A DNA stretch of 64,000 nt from Palleronia sp. THAF1. Its GTDB lineage: Bacteria; Pseudomonadota; Alphaproteobacteria; Rhodobacterales; Rhodobacteraceae. A program made the position numbers and the translations under genes. The stretch spans positions 1,097,001-1,161,000 of the forward strand of contig NZ_CP045420.1 of the NCBI RefSeq assembly GCF_009363795.1, in the 5' to 3' direction. The notes beneath the pieces were generated by a model. The model was not told where the DNA came from, ran no database searches, and saw nothing but the letters and a program-made list of their open reading frames with translations. Of this stretch, positions 1-8,435 are shown piece after piece. The stretch's first letter is position 1; each line of letters starts with the position of its first letter.

Positions 1-134
1 CGGTCATGGACGGATCGACGGCCCGAACAGCGATCCTTGATCCGCTGGGCTCCGACCTTGAGCCGGGGCCGGGGCTGTATCCGCAGATGTTGCGCAATCT
101 GGCGGGCACGCTGGCGGGGTGTCTGGCGGACTGA
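1..134 (+). CDS. znuA: Zinc ABC transporter substrate-binding protein, C-terminal end (partial)
   Basis: Only the last 43 codons are inside the window; the gene enters from the left edge, reading from base 3 and ending with TGA at 132-134. The tail reads LDPLGSDLEPGPGLYPQML and ends with a Cys-containing CLAD. This matches the closing segment of ZnuA-type periplasmic zinc-binding proteins, in which a DPLG...PGP.LY stretch precedes the last helix and a Cys near the C-terminus pairs in a disulfide. The family role is delivering Zn2+ to the ZnuBC importer. The metal-binding histidines lie outside the window. The call rests on this short tail, so it is moderately secure. Confidence 0.6.
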   Translation, partial: VMDGSTARTAILDPLGSDLEPGPGLYPQMLRNLAGTLAGCLAD

Positions 135-150
135 CCTGGATCGCGAAGCG

Positions 151-1481
151 TCAGCTCGCCTGACTGTAGCGCCGCTCTCCCTCTGCAATCGTGCTCGACC
201 CCGTTTCCAGCGTGTGCGCCAGCAGACGGGCGGCGCGGCGGTCCAGAAGCCGTAGCGTCGTTCCCTCGACTCGCCCTGCTTCGGGGTATTGCCTCAGGAA
301 GGTCAGTGCAGCGGCGGCCAGTTCGGGTGGGGCGTCTGCGAAGTCCACGTCCGCGCAGCACATGAGGCGCTCGATCAGGCTGGCGAGCGTCGCGTCGGCT
401 TGCGTCAACGCGATGCCGCGCGCCCCTGGAATCTGGTCTTCGGACACGAGGCGCTGCCATTTCTCTGTCGCGGGCGCGTTCTGAGCGTAGCCCTGCCGAA
501 AGCGCGACACGGCAGAAGGGCCAATACCCACAAGCGTCGCCGCCGTATCGGTGGTGTAGCCTTGGAAATTTCGACGAAGCGATCCCGTTTGCGCGGCCTT
601 GGCCATCGAATCGTCCAGCCTTGCGAAGTGGTCGATGCCGACCGGAACGTATCCGGCGTCCGTCAGCAAGGCGCGCGCCATTTCTGCCAGTTCCAGCCGT
701 TTCGCTGGAAAGGGCAAGGCGGCCTGCGGGATCAGCTTCTGGCGTCGCGCGACCCATGGCACATGGGCGTAACCGTAAAGGGCCAGACGATCCTGTCCTA
801 TATCGACAACCTGCTGCAAGGTGCGCTTCAGTCTTGGTTCGGTCTGATGCGGCAGGCCATAAAGCAGATCGGAGTTGATGCTGCTTATGCCGCGTCCGCG
901 CAGGGTCTGAACGGTTTGCCGTGTCTCTTCTTCGGATCGATCGCGTCCGATGGCGGTTTGCACGAGGGGATCGAAATCCTGCACGACGATAGAGGCGCGC
1001 GTCAGGCCTAAATCCACCAATGCGTCGATGCGTGCGGTGTCGCATTCGGTTAGGTCGATCTCGACCGCGACTTCGCAACCGTCGATGGTGAAATGCTCGC
1101 GGATCATGATGGCCAGACGTGCGATCCGGTCAGGGGACAGAAGCGTTGGGGTGCCGCCGCCCAGATGCAGGGCCGAGACGGTCAGATCATCGGGAAGCTG
1201 CGCCCGCGTCAGCGCGATTTCCGTTTCCAGATGGTCTAGGTAGCGATCCAGCGGCGCATCGTTGCGCGTGCCCTGTGTGCGGCAGGCGCAGAACCAGCAC
1301 AGCCTGCGGCAGAAGGAGACTTGAACGTATAGCGATACGGTGTCCCCTGCAGGCACGGCGGCCAGCCACTCGGATTTCGTCGCCCACTTACTGCGTCGGT
1401 AAAGCGGTCGGTGGGCGGATAGCTGGTGTAGCGCGGCACGCGCGCGGTCAGCAGAGCGGTTCTGAGAGGGGCATGTGTCAT
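151..1481 (-). pseudogene. hemN: Oxygen-independent coproporphyrinogen III oxidase, frameshifted
   Basis: HemN is a radical-SAM enzyme that makes protoporphyrinogen IX without oxygen. The N-terminus, from ATG at 1481, carries the HemN signature VPRYTSYPPTDRF. The rest, including the Fe-S motif C-x3-C-x2-C-x-C followed by RTQGT (bases about 1282-1311) and GGGTP, is in another frame that opens at 1356. The frames join if one base is added near 1385-1395, where a run of three G (plus strand C) becomes four; the joined text then reads DAVSGATKSEWLAAV. Otherwise the length is normal (about 443 residues). The residues before the first Cys are VQVSF rather than the usual VHIPF. It could be a real inactivating mutation or a homopolymer sequencing error. 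Its neighbours are remnants of the anaerobic-respiration locus where hemN normally sits, which favours real decay. Confidence 0.85.
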
Positions 1482-1525
1482 GCGGATAGATTTCAGGGGA
1501 AACACCTACCGCGCATTGATCGAGA

Positions 1526-1970
1526 TCATTGGGCGTGGTTCGCCAGAGTCTCTGCGATCCGTTTGCCGTTGCGGATCAGGCCCACGACCGGGGCCGAAAT
1601 GCCGTGCCGCTCCAGCCGACTTCGTCCCATCGGGGACCAGCAAGACCGGCACGCGACTGTTGTAAAGCATCGCCTCCAAAACGCCTTGCATCAGGCCCGA
1701 CGGTTCCGGGCCGGACGCTGCCAGCACCGCCAGATCGGCGCAGCGATTGGTTTGCGCGATCCGTCGCGCGACATCTGCGCCGTAGATCGCGCGGGCGTCC
1801 ACCGACCAGCCGAACGCCTCCCCCGTCAGCTGCTGTTCGACGCGCGTCTGCACATCTTCCAACGCCTGCGCGTCATCATCATGCAGGGCCGGGGCGACGA
1901 CGACCATGTCCGGCGCGACGAAGGTCGACACGCCCATGGCGGCGGCGGTCAGGCAGGTCACGTCCAGATG
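1526..1970 (-). pseudogene. Universal stress protein (UspA family) remnant, truncated and internally deleted
   Basis: One frame (1961 down to about 1620) encodes most of a first Usp domain, from DVTCLTAAAMG through FVAPDMVVVAP to the closing strand VPVLLVPDGT. The domain start is missing: upstream of HLDV (base 1970) the frame meets TAA. After VPDGT the frame gives unrelated arginine-rich sequence, while a shifted frame gives LERHGISAPVV followed by GLIRNGKRIAETLANHA and a stop at 1526. That resembles the middle of a second Usp domain. About 50 residues between the two pieces and the usual closing GAYGHSR segment are absent. Usp proteins of this two-domain kind lie next to cbb3 oxidase genes in Rhodobacteraceae. 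The first-domain assignment is good; the second-domain piece is an inference. Confidence 0.65.
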
Positions 1971-1990
1971 TGCGGACCATTACGTGGCGC

Positions 1991-2218
1991 AGCCTTGCCG
2001 CTGCCCACGCCAGCATCGCGCCCGGCACCGCACTCTATGCCGCGCGCAACGCGGCGGATGTGGTGCTTCTGTCGGGCGGTCTGAAGGGTGTATCCATCAC
2101 TTTGCGCATGGCACGGCTGGCGACCTCCGTCTGGACGATCCGGTCCAGCCAATACGACGACCCGGCAGGCGATCAGGCGCGCGCCCTGTCGGACCAGCAC
2201 GACGATCGCCCGCTGTAG
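1991..2218 (+). pseudogene. Fused 3' remnants of ccoI (copper P-type ATPase) and ccoS (cbb3 oxidase assembly)
   Basis: A single open frame ending in TAG at 2218 encodes two recognisable pieces. Bases 1991-2125 read SLAAAHASIAPGTAL then NAADVVLLSGGL, the segment just after the hinge motif of CcoI/FixI copper-exporting ATPases. Bases 2126-2218 read VWTIRSSQYDDPAGD and end DDRPL, the typical C-terminus of CcoS. The CcoI phosphorylation domain, all its upstream part, its last membrane helices and the CcoS membrane helix are missing, so the piece cannot be functional. The left end lies about 20 bases from the broken usp gene on the opposite strand, so the deletion joint falls at about 1970-1991. 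Both matches rest on remembered family sequences and are fairly specific. Confidence 0.75.
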
Positions 2219-2256
2219 GGGAATGCCCGAGCCTTACACACGGTCGCCGCATCCGT

Positions 2257-5200
2257 TCAGGCCTGCACAGCGTCAGTGGATGGGCCGTCCATCGTCGCAT
2301 CCTTCTTCTGCTTCCGCTCGCCCAGCATCAACATCGCGGGTGTCAGGATCAGCGTCAGAAGTGTGGCGACCACAAGGCCCCCGACGATGGCGCTGGAGAG
2401 TTCGGTCCAGTATTGCGTGGATGGCGCGCCAAACACGATGTCGCGCGTGAAGAAGTTCAGGTTCGCACCGAGGACCATCGGCAGCAGGCCCAGCGCCGTT
2501 GTGATCGAGGTCAGCATCACGGGACGCAATCGCTGCGCGCCGGTCCGAAGTGCTGCCTCTCGCGGGGACATGCCGGACTTCTTCAGGTCGTTGTAGGTGT
2601 CGATCAGCACGATGTTGTTGTTCACCACGATCCCCGCCAGCGCGATTACCCCGATACCGCCCATGACCACGCCGAAGGGCCGCCCGGTGATGATCAGTCC
2701 CAGAAGGACGCCGCCGACAGAGAAGACGATGGCGCTCATCACCACGAAGGCTTGGTAGAAGTTGTTGAACTGTAGGACCAGGATCACAAGCATCAGGAAG
2801 ATCGCGGCGGCGAAGGCACCGCCAAGAAAAGCCATCGTCTCTGCCTGGTCTTCTGCCTCGCCGGCGAAACTGTAGCTGACGCCATCGGGCAGGTCGGCAC
2901 TGTCTAGCGCGGATTGCAGCGCGGTGACCTGATCGTTCACAAGCAGACCCGGTGCGACGTTCGCTTCTATCGAGACGACCCGTTGTTCGTCGATGCGGGT
3001 GATCGTGCCGGTGCGTTCGCTGGGGGCGAAGGTCACGAAGTTAGAGATCGGGACCAGTCCGGCGGTCGTCGGCACACGCAGGTTGTTCAGCTCTGACAGG
3101 GACCGCTCTTCTGCGGGGAACCGCACGCGGATGTCCAACTCGCCATCGGCGTCAGAGGGGCGATAGTCAGCCACGGCGATGCCCTGGGTCAGAAGCTGCA
3201 CGGCTTGGCCCAGCAAACTGACGTCGGCGCCGAAGCGCGCGGCTTCCGCCCGGTCGACGAGGATCGAGACTTCGACGCCCGGAAGGGGACGAGTGTCGGT
3301 GACATCGGTAAAGCCGCCGATCCGCTCCATGATGCCCAGCACCCGTTCGACCGCTTCGGCCTGCACACCCGGATTGCGCGCCGCGATTTGCAGGTTCACC
3401 GGCTTGCCGCTTGTCGGGCCGCCGCTTTCGGTCTGCACCTGCACGTCGATCCCGGCGATGTCGGAGACGTCTTCGCGGATGTCTTCGCCGATTTGCGCCG
3501 CCGTACGTCGCGTGTCCCAGTCGATCAGCTCCAACTGCAGGGTGCCGATGGTCTCCTCGTCTCCCTGTCCCGCGCTCATGGTGGATCGGGCGTAGACTGT
3601 CGCCACTTCGTCGTAGCTCAGCAGACGGTCTTCGACCTGCCGCACCAACGCGTCGCGCTCATAGATAGAGAAGTTGTCCCGCGCTCGGACCTGCACCTGC
3701 ATGAATTCGGGCTCGACCGAGGGGAAGAACGTCACGCCCTTGCCGAGTTGGCCGTAAAGCCCGAAGCCACCCAGCAGCAACGCCAGCGCCAGAAGGGCAG
3801 TGGCACCGGGCCGCAGGATCGCCCATTCCAGCACGCGAACATAGGCCCCCGTCAGTCCACCGATGTGACGTGGATCGCCGAACTCTGCTGCGTGCAGGGC
3901 GCGCTTCGCCTCTGCGGTCTGGGGCTGTCGTTTGCCGATCAGGCCACCGAGGACGGGGATGAAGATCAGCGCCATGAAGAGCGACGCGAAAAGCGTCAGG
4001 ATCACGGTGATCGGCAGGAACTTCATGAATTCGCCCACCATTCCGGTCCAGAACAGTAGCGGAAAGAAGACCGAAAGGGTCGTTGCCGTGGAGGCGATGA
4101 CGGGCCAGGCCATGCGCTTCGCGGCATGGGCATAAGCCTCGCGCGGGGTTGCGCCATCTTGTAGACGACGGTCGGCCAATTCGACCGTGACGATGGCCCC
4201 GTCCACCAGCATCCCGACCACAAGGATCAGTGAGAACAGAACGACGATGTTCATGGTGAAGCCCATTGCCCACAAGGCCGTGACGCCCGCAAGGAACGCT
4301 CCGGGAATGGCAAGGCCGACAAGAATCGCAGACCGGACCCCCAGCGCATAGACGATCACGATCATCACAAGGATCACGGCAGCGATGACGTTCGCCTCCA
4401 GATCTGACAGCAGGGTTTCCACCTGTTCGGACTGGTCCTGAAGATATGTGACCTCGACACTGTCGGGCCAATCGGCGCGCAACTCTTCAAGCGCGGCTTT
4501 CGCCCCGGCGACGGTGTCGATGATATTGGCGCCAGAGCGTTTCTTGACCTCCAAGGCCAAGGCGGGCTGGCCCTCGATACGGGCAAAACCGGTCGGGTCC
4601 TCGAACGTGCGCCGGATCGTTGCCACATCGCCGAAGGTGACCACGGTTGCGCCGCGCACCTTCACGGGGATGTCCATGACATCCTGCAAATCCTCGATCA
4701 GCCCCGGCACCTTCAGCACCACGCGCCCGCCGCCGGTTTCGATGGCCCCGGCGGCGATCAGGCGGTTGTTGCGCTGCAGCTGGTTGATCAGCTCGTCGAA
4801 AGACAGATTGTAAGTCTGGAAAACTGTCGGGTCGATCAGCACCTCCAAAAACTCGTCGCGCGAGCCGCCGATATCGACTTCCAGCACGCCCGGCGCGCCT
4901 TCGATGGCTTCCTGCGCATCATCGGCCAGGCTGTTCAGCGTGCGTTCGGGCACTGGGCCAGAGATGATGGCGGTGATAATCGGGAACAGCGCCGTGTTGA
5001 TCTCTGTGATCGACAGGTCATAGGCGTCTTCGGGCAAGTCACCCTCAACGCGGTCTGCCGCTTCGCGCACCTTGTCGAGCGCCTCGTCGATGTCGCCGCC
5101 GGGTGTGAACTCCAACTGCACGTTGGCATAGCCTTCGCCCGCGCTTGCGGTCATCTTGTCCAACCCGGTCAGCGCCGCGAACTCTGTCTCCATCGGCTCG

Positions 5201-5394
5201 ATCAGCAGGCGTTCGGCATCAGTAGGGCTGATACCGTCCAATCCCGTCGAGACATAGACCAGCGGCAAAGGCACCTCTGGGTTGGCTTCCTTCGGGATCG
5301 AGACGTAGGCGATGGCCCCCACGCCAAGGATCACCAGCAGAGCCATCATCACGACCCGGCTGCGCGAGAAGACTGCGTCGATGATCGTGTTCAT
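2257..5394 (-). CDS. RND-family efflux transporter, inner-membrane permease
   Basis: This is a 1045-residue AcrB/MexF-type pump of normal length. It would export drugs or other amphipathic compounds from the inner membrane and periplasm using the proton gradient. The N-terminal helix (about residues 12-32) is followed by the periplasmic porter domain, the central membrane block (VVGMLVDGAIVTVELADRR), a second porter domain and a final helix block ending TLILTPAMLML. Where AcrB carries an adjacent Asp-Asp pair in transmembrane helix 4, this protein has Asp-Gly, keeping one proton-relay Asp. It is the last gene of the tetR-adaptor-pump operon, and its ATG overlaps the adaptor stop by four bases. 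No outer-membrane channel gene is adjacent, so it presumably shares one encoded elsewhere. Substrates cannot be read from the sequence. Confidence 0.93.
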   Translation of the reverse strand: MNTIIDAVFSRSRVVMMALLVILGVGAIAYVSIPKEANPEVPLPLVYVSTGLDGISPTDAERLLIEPMETEFAALTGLDKMTASAGEGYANVQLEFTPGGDIDEALDKVREAADRVEGDLPEDAYDLSITEINTALFPIITAIISGPVPERTLNSLADDAQEAIEGAPGVLEVDIGGSRDEFLEVLIDPTVFQTYNLSFDELINQLQRNNRLIAAGAIETGGGRVVLKVPGLIEDLQDVMDIPVKVRGATVVTFGDVATIRRTFEDPTGFARIEGQPALALEVKKRSGANIIDTVAGAKAALEELRADWPDSVEVTYLQDQSEQVETLLSDLEANVIAAVILVMIVIVYALGVRSAILVGLAIPGAFLAGVTALWAMGFTMNIVVLFSLILVVGMLVDGAIVTVELADRRLQDGATPREAYAHAAKRMAWPVIASTATTLSVFFPLLFWTGMVGEFMKFLPITVILTLFASLFMALIFIPVLGGLIGKRQPQTAEAKRALHAAEFGDPRHIGGLTGAYVRVLEWAILRPGATALLALALLLGGFGLYGQLGKGVTFFPSVEPEFMQVQVRARDNFSIYERDALVRQVEDRLLSYDEVATVYARSTMSAGQGDEETIGTLQLELIDWDTRRTAAQIGEDIREDVSDIAGIDVQVQTESGGPTSGKPVNLQIAARNPGVQAEAVERVLGIMERIGGFTDVTDTRPLPGVEVSILVDRAEAARFGADVSLLGQAVQLLTQGIAVADYRPSDADGELDIRVRFPAEERSLSELNNLRVPTTAGLVPISNFVTFAPSERTGTITRIDEQRVVSIEANVAPGLLVNDQVTALQSALDSADLPDGVSYSFAGEAEDQAETMAFLGGAFAAAIFLMLVILVLQFNNFYQAFVVMSAIVFSVGGVLLGLIITGRPFGVVMGGIGVIALAGIVVNNNIVLIDTYNDLKKSGMSPREAALRTGAQRLRPVMLTSITTALGLLPMVLGANLNFFTRDIVFGAPSTQYWTELSSAIVGGLVVATLLTLILTPAMLMLGERKQKKDATMDGPSTDAVQA

Positions 5395-6521
5395 TGGCCT
5401 GCCTCCGCCAAGACAGAGTTGTCAGCCGGAGAGGGATCGACAGTCTCGCCGGTATTCACGAAGCCTTGGCCGACGGTGATGATCTGCGCCGCGTCAGGCA
5501 GGCCAGTGACCCAGATGCCGTCGATTTCGGCGCGCACGATCTCTATCGGATTGAAGACGACGCGGTCTTCAGTGTCCACGGTCTTCACGCCCAAACGCCC
5601 CTCTGGGCTGAGCGACACGGTCGAGGGTTGCACGAAGTGTGCCTGCGCCTGACCCGTCGGGATGTTGATCTCTGCCGAGATGCCCGCCGGGATCGCGCCG
5701 TCTTCGTTGGCGACGGTGATTTCGGCCAGAAACGTGCGTGTTTCAGAGTTGGCGGAGGTGCCCACGAAACTGACGGTGCCCTGCCTTTCCTCGCCGGTGA
5801 TGAAGGTGACTGTTGCGTCTTGCCCATTCTGAATGCGGTTCAAGGCCTGTTGCGGCACCTGAATGGCCACGGTCAGGGGGCGGTTGTCGACGATGCGACC
5901 GACCTCTGCGCCCGCTTGTACGAACTCACCGGGATCAAGCGTCAGCGTCTCGATGCGTCCGGCGAAGGGGGCGACGATTTCCAGCGAGTCGCGGCTGTCC
6001 TCCGCAGTGGTCAGGGCCGCCTGGGCGGCAGCAAGGGCGGCGCGGGCCTCGGCCACGCGGTCAACTGTGGCGACGCCGCGGTCCAGCAACTCGGACGCGT
6101 TGTCGAACTCGCGCTGTGCGCGGGTCCGATCCTCACGCGCGCGGGTCAGGTTGGCTTCGGCGCTGGTCGTTGACAGGCGGGCGATAACGTCACCGTCGGC
6201 GACGTCTTCACCCTTGGACACCAGCACTTCGGCCACATCACCCGAAGCCTCTGCACGGACTTGCGTGTCTCGATCCGGCTGGGCCTGCCCTTCGGCCCGG
6301 AAAAACAGCGTGACGGGTTCGACCGCCGATTCCATGACCGACACGGCAACAGGGGTGACGCGGGCATCGTCGGTCGGGGCCTGCTGCGCCTCTTCCGATG
6401 GCAGGATGTAGCCACTACCCATCCAGCCCACGATTGCGATCACCAGTGCGGAGGCAATCCACGTCGCGCGCGATGCTCCCTTGTCTGCCTTGAAGTCCAG
6501 CGTTTCCGAATTCTCAGTCAT
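5391..6521 (-). CDS. RND efflux periplasmic adaptor (membrane fusion protein)
   Basis: A 376-residue HlyD/AcrA-type adaptor that links the inner-membrane pump to an outer-membrane channel. It has an N-terminal signal anchor (about residues 22-42), a half-lipoyl segment (AQPDRDTQVRAEASGDV), a short alpha-hairpin rich in Ala, Arg and Glu (about residues 115-165), the second lipoyl half (VAPFAGRIETLTLDPGEFV) and a beta-barrel region. There is no lipobox, so it is anchored by the N-terminal helix. It overlaps the upstream regulator by 8 bases and the downstream pump by 4, which indicates translational coupling. Confidence 0.93.
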   Translation of the reverse strand: MTENSETLDFKADKGASRATWIASALVIAIVGWMGSGYILPSEEAQQAPTDDARVTPVAVSVMESAVEPVTLFFRAEGQAQPDRDTQVRAEASGDVAEVLVSKGEDVADGDVIARLSTTSAEANLTRAREDRTRAQREFDNASELLDRGVATVDRVAEARAALAAAQAALTTAEDSRDSLEIVAPFAGRIETLTLDPGEFVQAGAEVGRIVDNRPLTVAIQVPQQALNRIQNGQDATVTFITGEERQGTVSFVGTSANSETRTFLAEITVANEDGAIPAGISAEINIPTGQAQAHFVQPSTVSLSPEGRLGVKTVDTEDRVVFNPIEIVRAEIDGIWVTGLPDAAQIITVGQGFVNTGETVDPSPADNSVLAEAGQ

Positions 6522-7293
6522 AAGGTTGTTCCTTCAGGCGGCGCTTTGCGTCCGCGTCATTCTTGGCGTTTCGGTCCGGTGTCAGACCGATCAGCATTCG
6601 GCGTTGGTCTTCTGCGCTTGACAGAATGACGCTGCCTTCTGGCAGGCCCAGCAGCCTGTCACAGATCGCACCTTCCGCCTGCATCCGGTCGTTCAGAAGG
6701 CGGGTTGCTTGATCCAGATTTCCAGTGGCCGCTTGCGTCACCGCGTCTTCCAGAACCTGCCGACGTCCAAGTAACAGGCCCACGATCACCTCTGCCGTCA
6801 GACGGGCATCGGCCACATTGAAGGACCCGTCCGCAATGCCAGCCGAAACAAGGTCTTCCAGTACCGGAACGATCGCTTCGGCTGTGGCGTCGAAGATGCG
6901 CCGATACAGGATATCGTTGCCCGGTTTCGCAAGCACGTCCGTGAAAAGGCGCATCTCGTCAAGATTGTCGGTCTTCCAGCGTACAGAGCCCGCGACGAAG
7001 GCGTTGAATTTGGCCAAGGCATTACCGGACGCTTCGCGGCGAGCGGTTTCGGAAACGCGGATCGCATGCTCGGTCGAGCGCATCACGATGCCGGTCAGCA
7101 GATCTTCCTTGGCCGTGAAGTGATGGTAGAAACCGCCTTTCGAGATTTCCGCAGCGTCCAGCACATCGGCGATGGTTACCGCCTCCCAGCCGCGCTGCGT
7201 GAACAGCGACTGTGCCGCATCCAGGATCGCCTCGCGCCGATCTTCCGGCGCCATTCGTTTCCGAACCGCCTTTGTCTCGATTTTCAACGCCAT
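6514..7293 (-). CDS. TetR/AcrR-family transcriptional regulator of the RND operon
   Basis: A 259-residue regulator with an N-terminal TetR helix-turn-helix: AILDAAQSLFTQRGW, then TIADVLDAAEISKGGFYHHF (about residues 18-55). The C-terminal ligand domain is variable and gives no ligand. It is the first gene of the operon and overlaps the adaptor gene. A good 23-base palindrome lies 15 bases upstream of its start (7308-7330), so it very likely represses its own operon and is released by pump substrates. The first possible start, at 7293, keeps a short basic N-terminus (KIETKAVRKRM) typical of this family. Confidence 0.93.
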   Translation of the reverse strand: MALKIETKAVRKRMAPEDRREAILDAAQSLFTQRGWEAVTIADVLDAAEISKGGFYHHFTAKEDLLTGIVMRSTEHAIRVSETARREASGNALAKFNAFVAGSVRWKTDNLDEMRLFTDVLAKPGNDILYRRIFDATAEAIVPVLEDLVSAGIADGSFNVADARLTAEVIVGLLLGRRQVLEDAVTQAATGNLDQATRLLNDRMQAEGAICDRLLGLPEGSVILSSAEDQRRMLIGLTPDRNAKNDADAKRRLKEQPYD

Positions 7294-7307
7294 GCTGGGA
7301 ACTCATT

Positions 7308-7330
7308 TACAGACCGTTGGTCGGTATGTA
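7308..7330. promoter_or_regulatory. Predicted TetR operator
   Basis: The sequence is TACA-G-ACCG-TTGGT-CGGT-A-TGTA: two 4-base blocks on each side mirror each other around a 5-base centre, interrupted by one unmatched base per arm. It lies between the TetR gene (start at 7293, minus strand) and the kinase gene (start at 7485, plus strand). The length and the ACCG...CGGT core fit TetR/AcrR family operators. The position suggests autoregulation of the efflux operon; an effect on the kinase gene is less likely. Confidence 0.6.
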
Positions 7331-7484
7331 GGGGCGGGTTTAGGGATGGCAATGGTCTTTTCGTGGACGGCACGGCTTTTATGTCCGTCACTGACATCGA
7401 CATGATCGCCACCGTCTTGGTATTCGCAGAGAGTGCGGCAAGGGGTATTGTCGCCCCGATTTCAGTAGAGCGAAGGCCCGCACC

Positions 7485-8411
7485 ATGCGTTTTTCCATCA
7501 TCGGCGAATGTATGGCCGAATTGGCCCCGACCGACACCACCGGAGAGTTCCGGTTGGGCTTTGCGGGCGATACGTTCAACACCGCGTGGTATCTGGCCCG
7601 CTGCACGCCCGACGCGCAGGTGTCCTACGTAACGGCAGTCGGGGACGATGCGATCTCTGGCCAGATGACGGACTTCATGCGCGACGCCGGGATCGACGTG
7701 AGCCATGTCCAGACGGCTTCAAACCGAACAATCGGCCTTTACATGATCTCGCTGAAGGATGGAGAGCGCAGCTTCGCCTACTGGCGCGGCCAATCCGCCG
7801 CGCGGACATTGGCGGACGATCCATCGGCCCTGACCCGCGCGGTGGCAGGGGCGGACATGATCTACTTCTCGGGAATTACGTTGGGCGTTTTGCCATCCGA
7901 CCGCCGGGAGCCGTTGCTGAATGTTTTGCGACAGGCCCGCGCCGCGGGCAGCACCATCGCCTTCGATCCCAACCTGCGCCCGAAGCTATGGGCCTCCGAC
8001 ATAGAGATGACGACCGCGATCATGCAGGCCGCTACTGTTAGCGATGTTGTCCTGCCCTCGTTCGAAGACGAGTCCGACTGGTTCGACGATTCCGATCCGC
8101 AGGCGACGGCAGATCGCTACCTGGGGGCCGGGGCCAAGACGGTCATCGTGAAGAACGGCGCGGACGGTGTTCTGTACGTGGAAGGCAGCACGCGGGGCGA
8201 CGTGCCGGTCGAGCCTGTGGCGCAGGTCGTCGATACCACGGCGGCGGGCGACAGCTTCAACGCTGGGGTCTTTGCTGGCATGGCGAAAGGCAAGACCATC
8301 GCCGAAGCCATTGCCGACGCCTGCACCCTGTCTCGCGCGGTGGTGCAACATCGCGGGGCGTTGGTCCTGATCGAGCCCGACAATCTATCTCAGAACGACG
8401 CCGCAAGCTGA
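7485..8411 (+). CDS. kdgK: 2-dehydro-3-deoxygluconokinase (PfkB family)
   Basis: A 308-residue PfkB-family sugar kinase. The N-terminal substrate motif (IIGECMAELAP then AGDTFNTAWYLAR) and the C-terminal ATP/anion motif DTTAAGDSFNAG (residues 250-261, catalytic Asp256) are intact. The N-terminal ECM.EL...G pattern and FAGDTFNTA are typical of KDG kinases, which phosphorylate 2-keto-3-deoxygluconate to KDPG for the Entner-Doudoroff route. It stands alone and is not in an operon with the uronate genes at 14-19 kb, though it could serve their products. Other PfkB sugars cannot be excluded by motif alone. Confidence 0.8.
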   Translation: MRFSIIGECMAELAPTDTTGEFRLGFAGDTFNTAWYLARCTPDAQVSYVTAVGDDAISGQMTDFMRDAGIDVSHVQTASNRTIGLYMISLKDGERSFAYWRGQSAARTLADDPSALTRAVAGADMIYFSGITLGVLPSDRREPLLNVLRQARAAGSTIAFDPNLRPKLWASDIEMTTAIMQAATVSDVVLPSFEDESDWFDDSDPQATADRYLGAGAKTVIVKNGADGVLYVEGSTRGDVPVEPVAQVVDTTAAGDSFNAGVFAGMAKGKTIAEAIADACTLSRAVVQHRGALVLIEPDNLSQNDAAS

Positions 8412-8435
8412 ACCGAACAACCCGCGCCACTTGGT

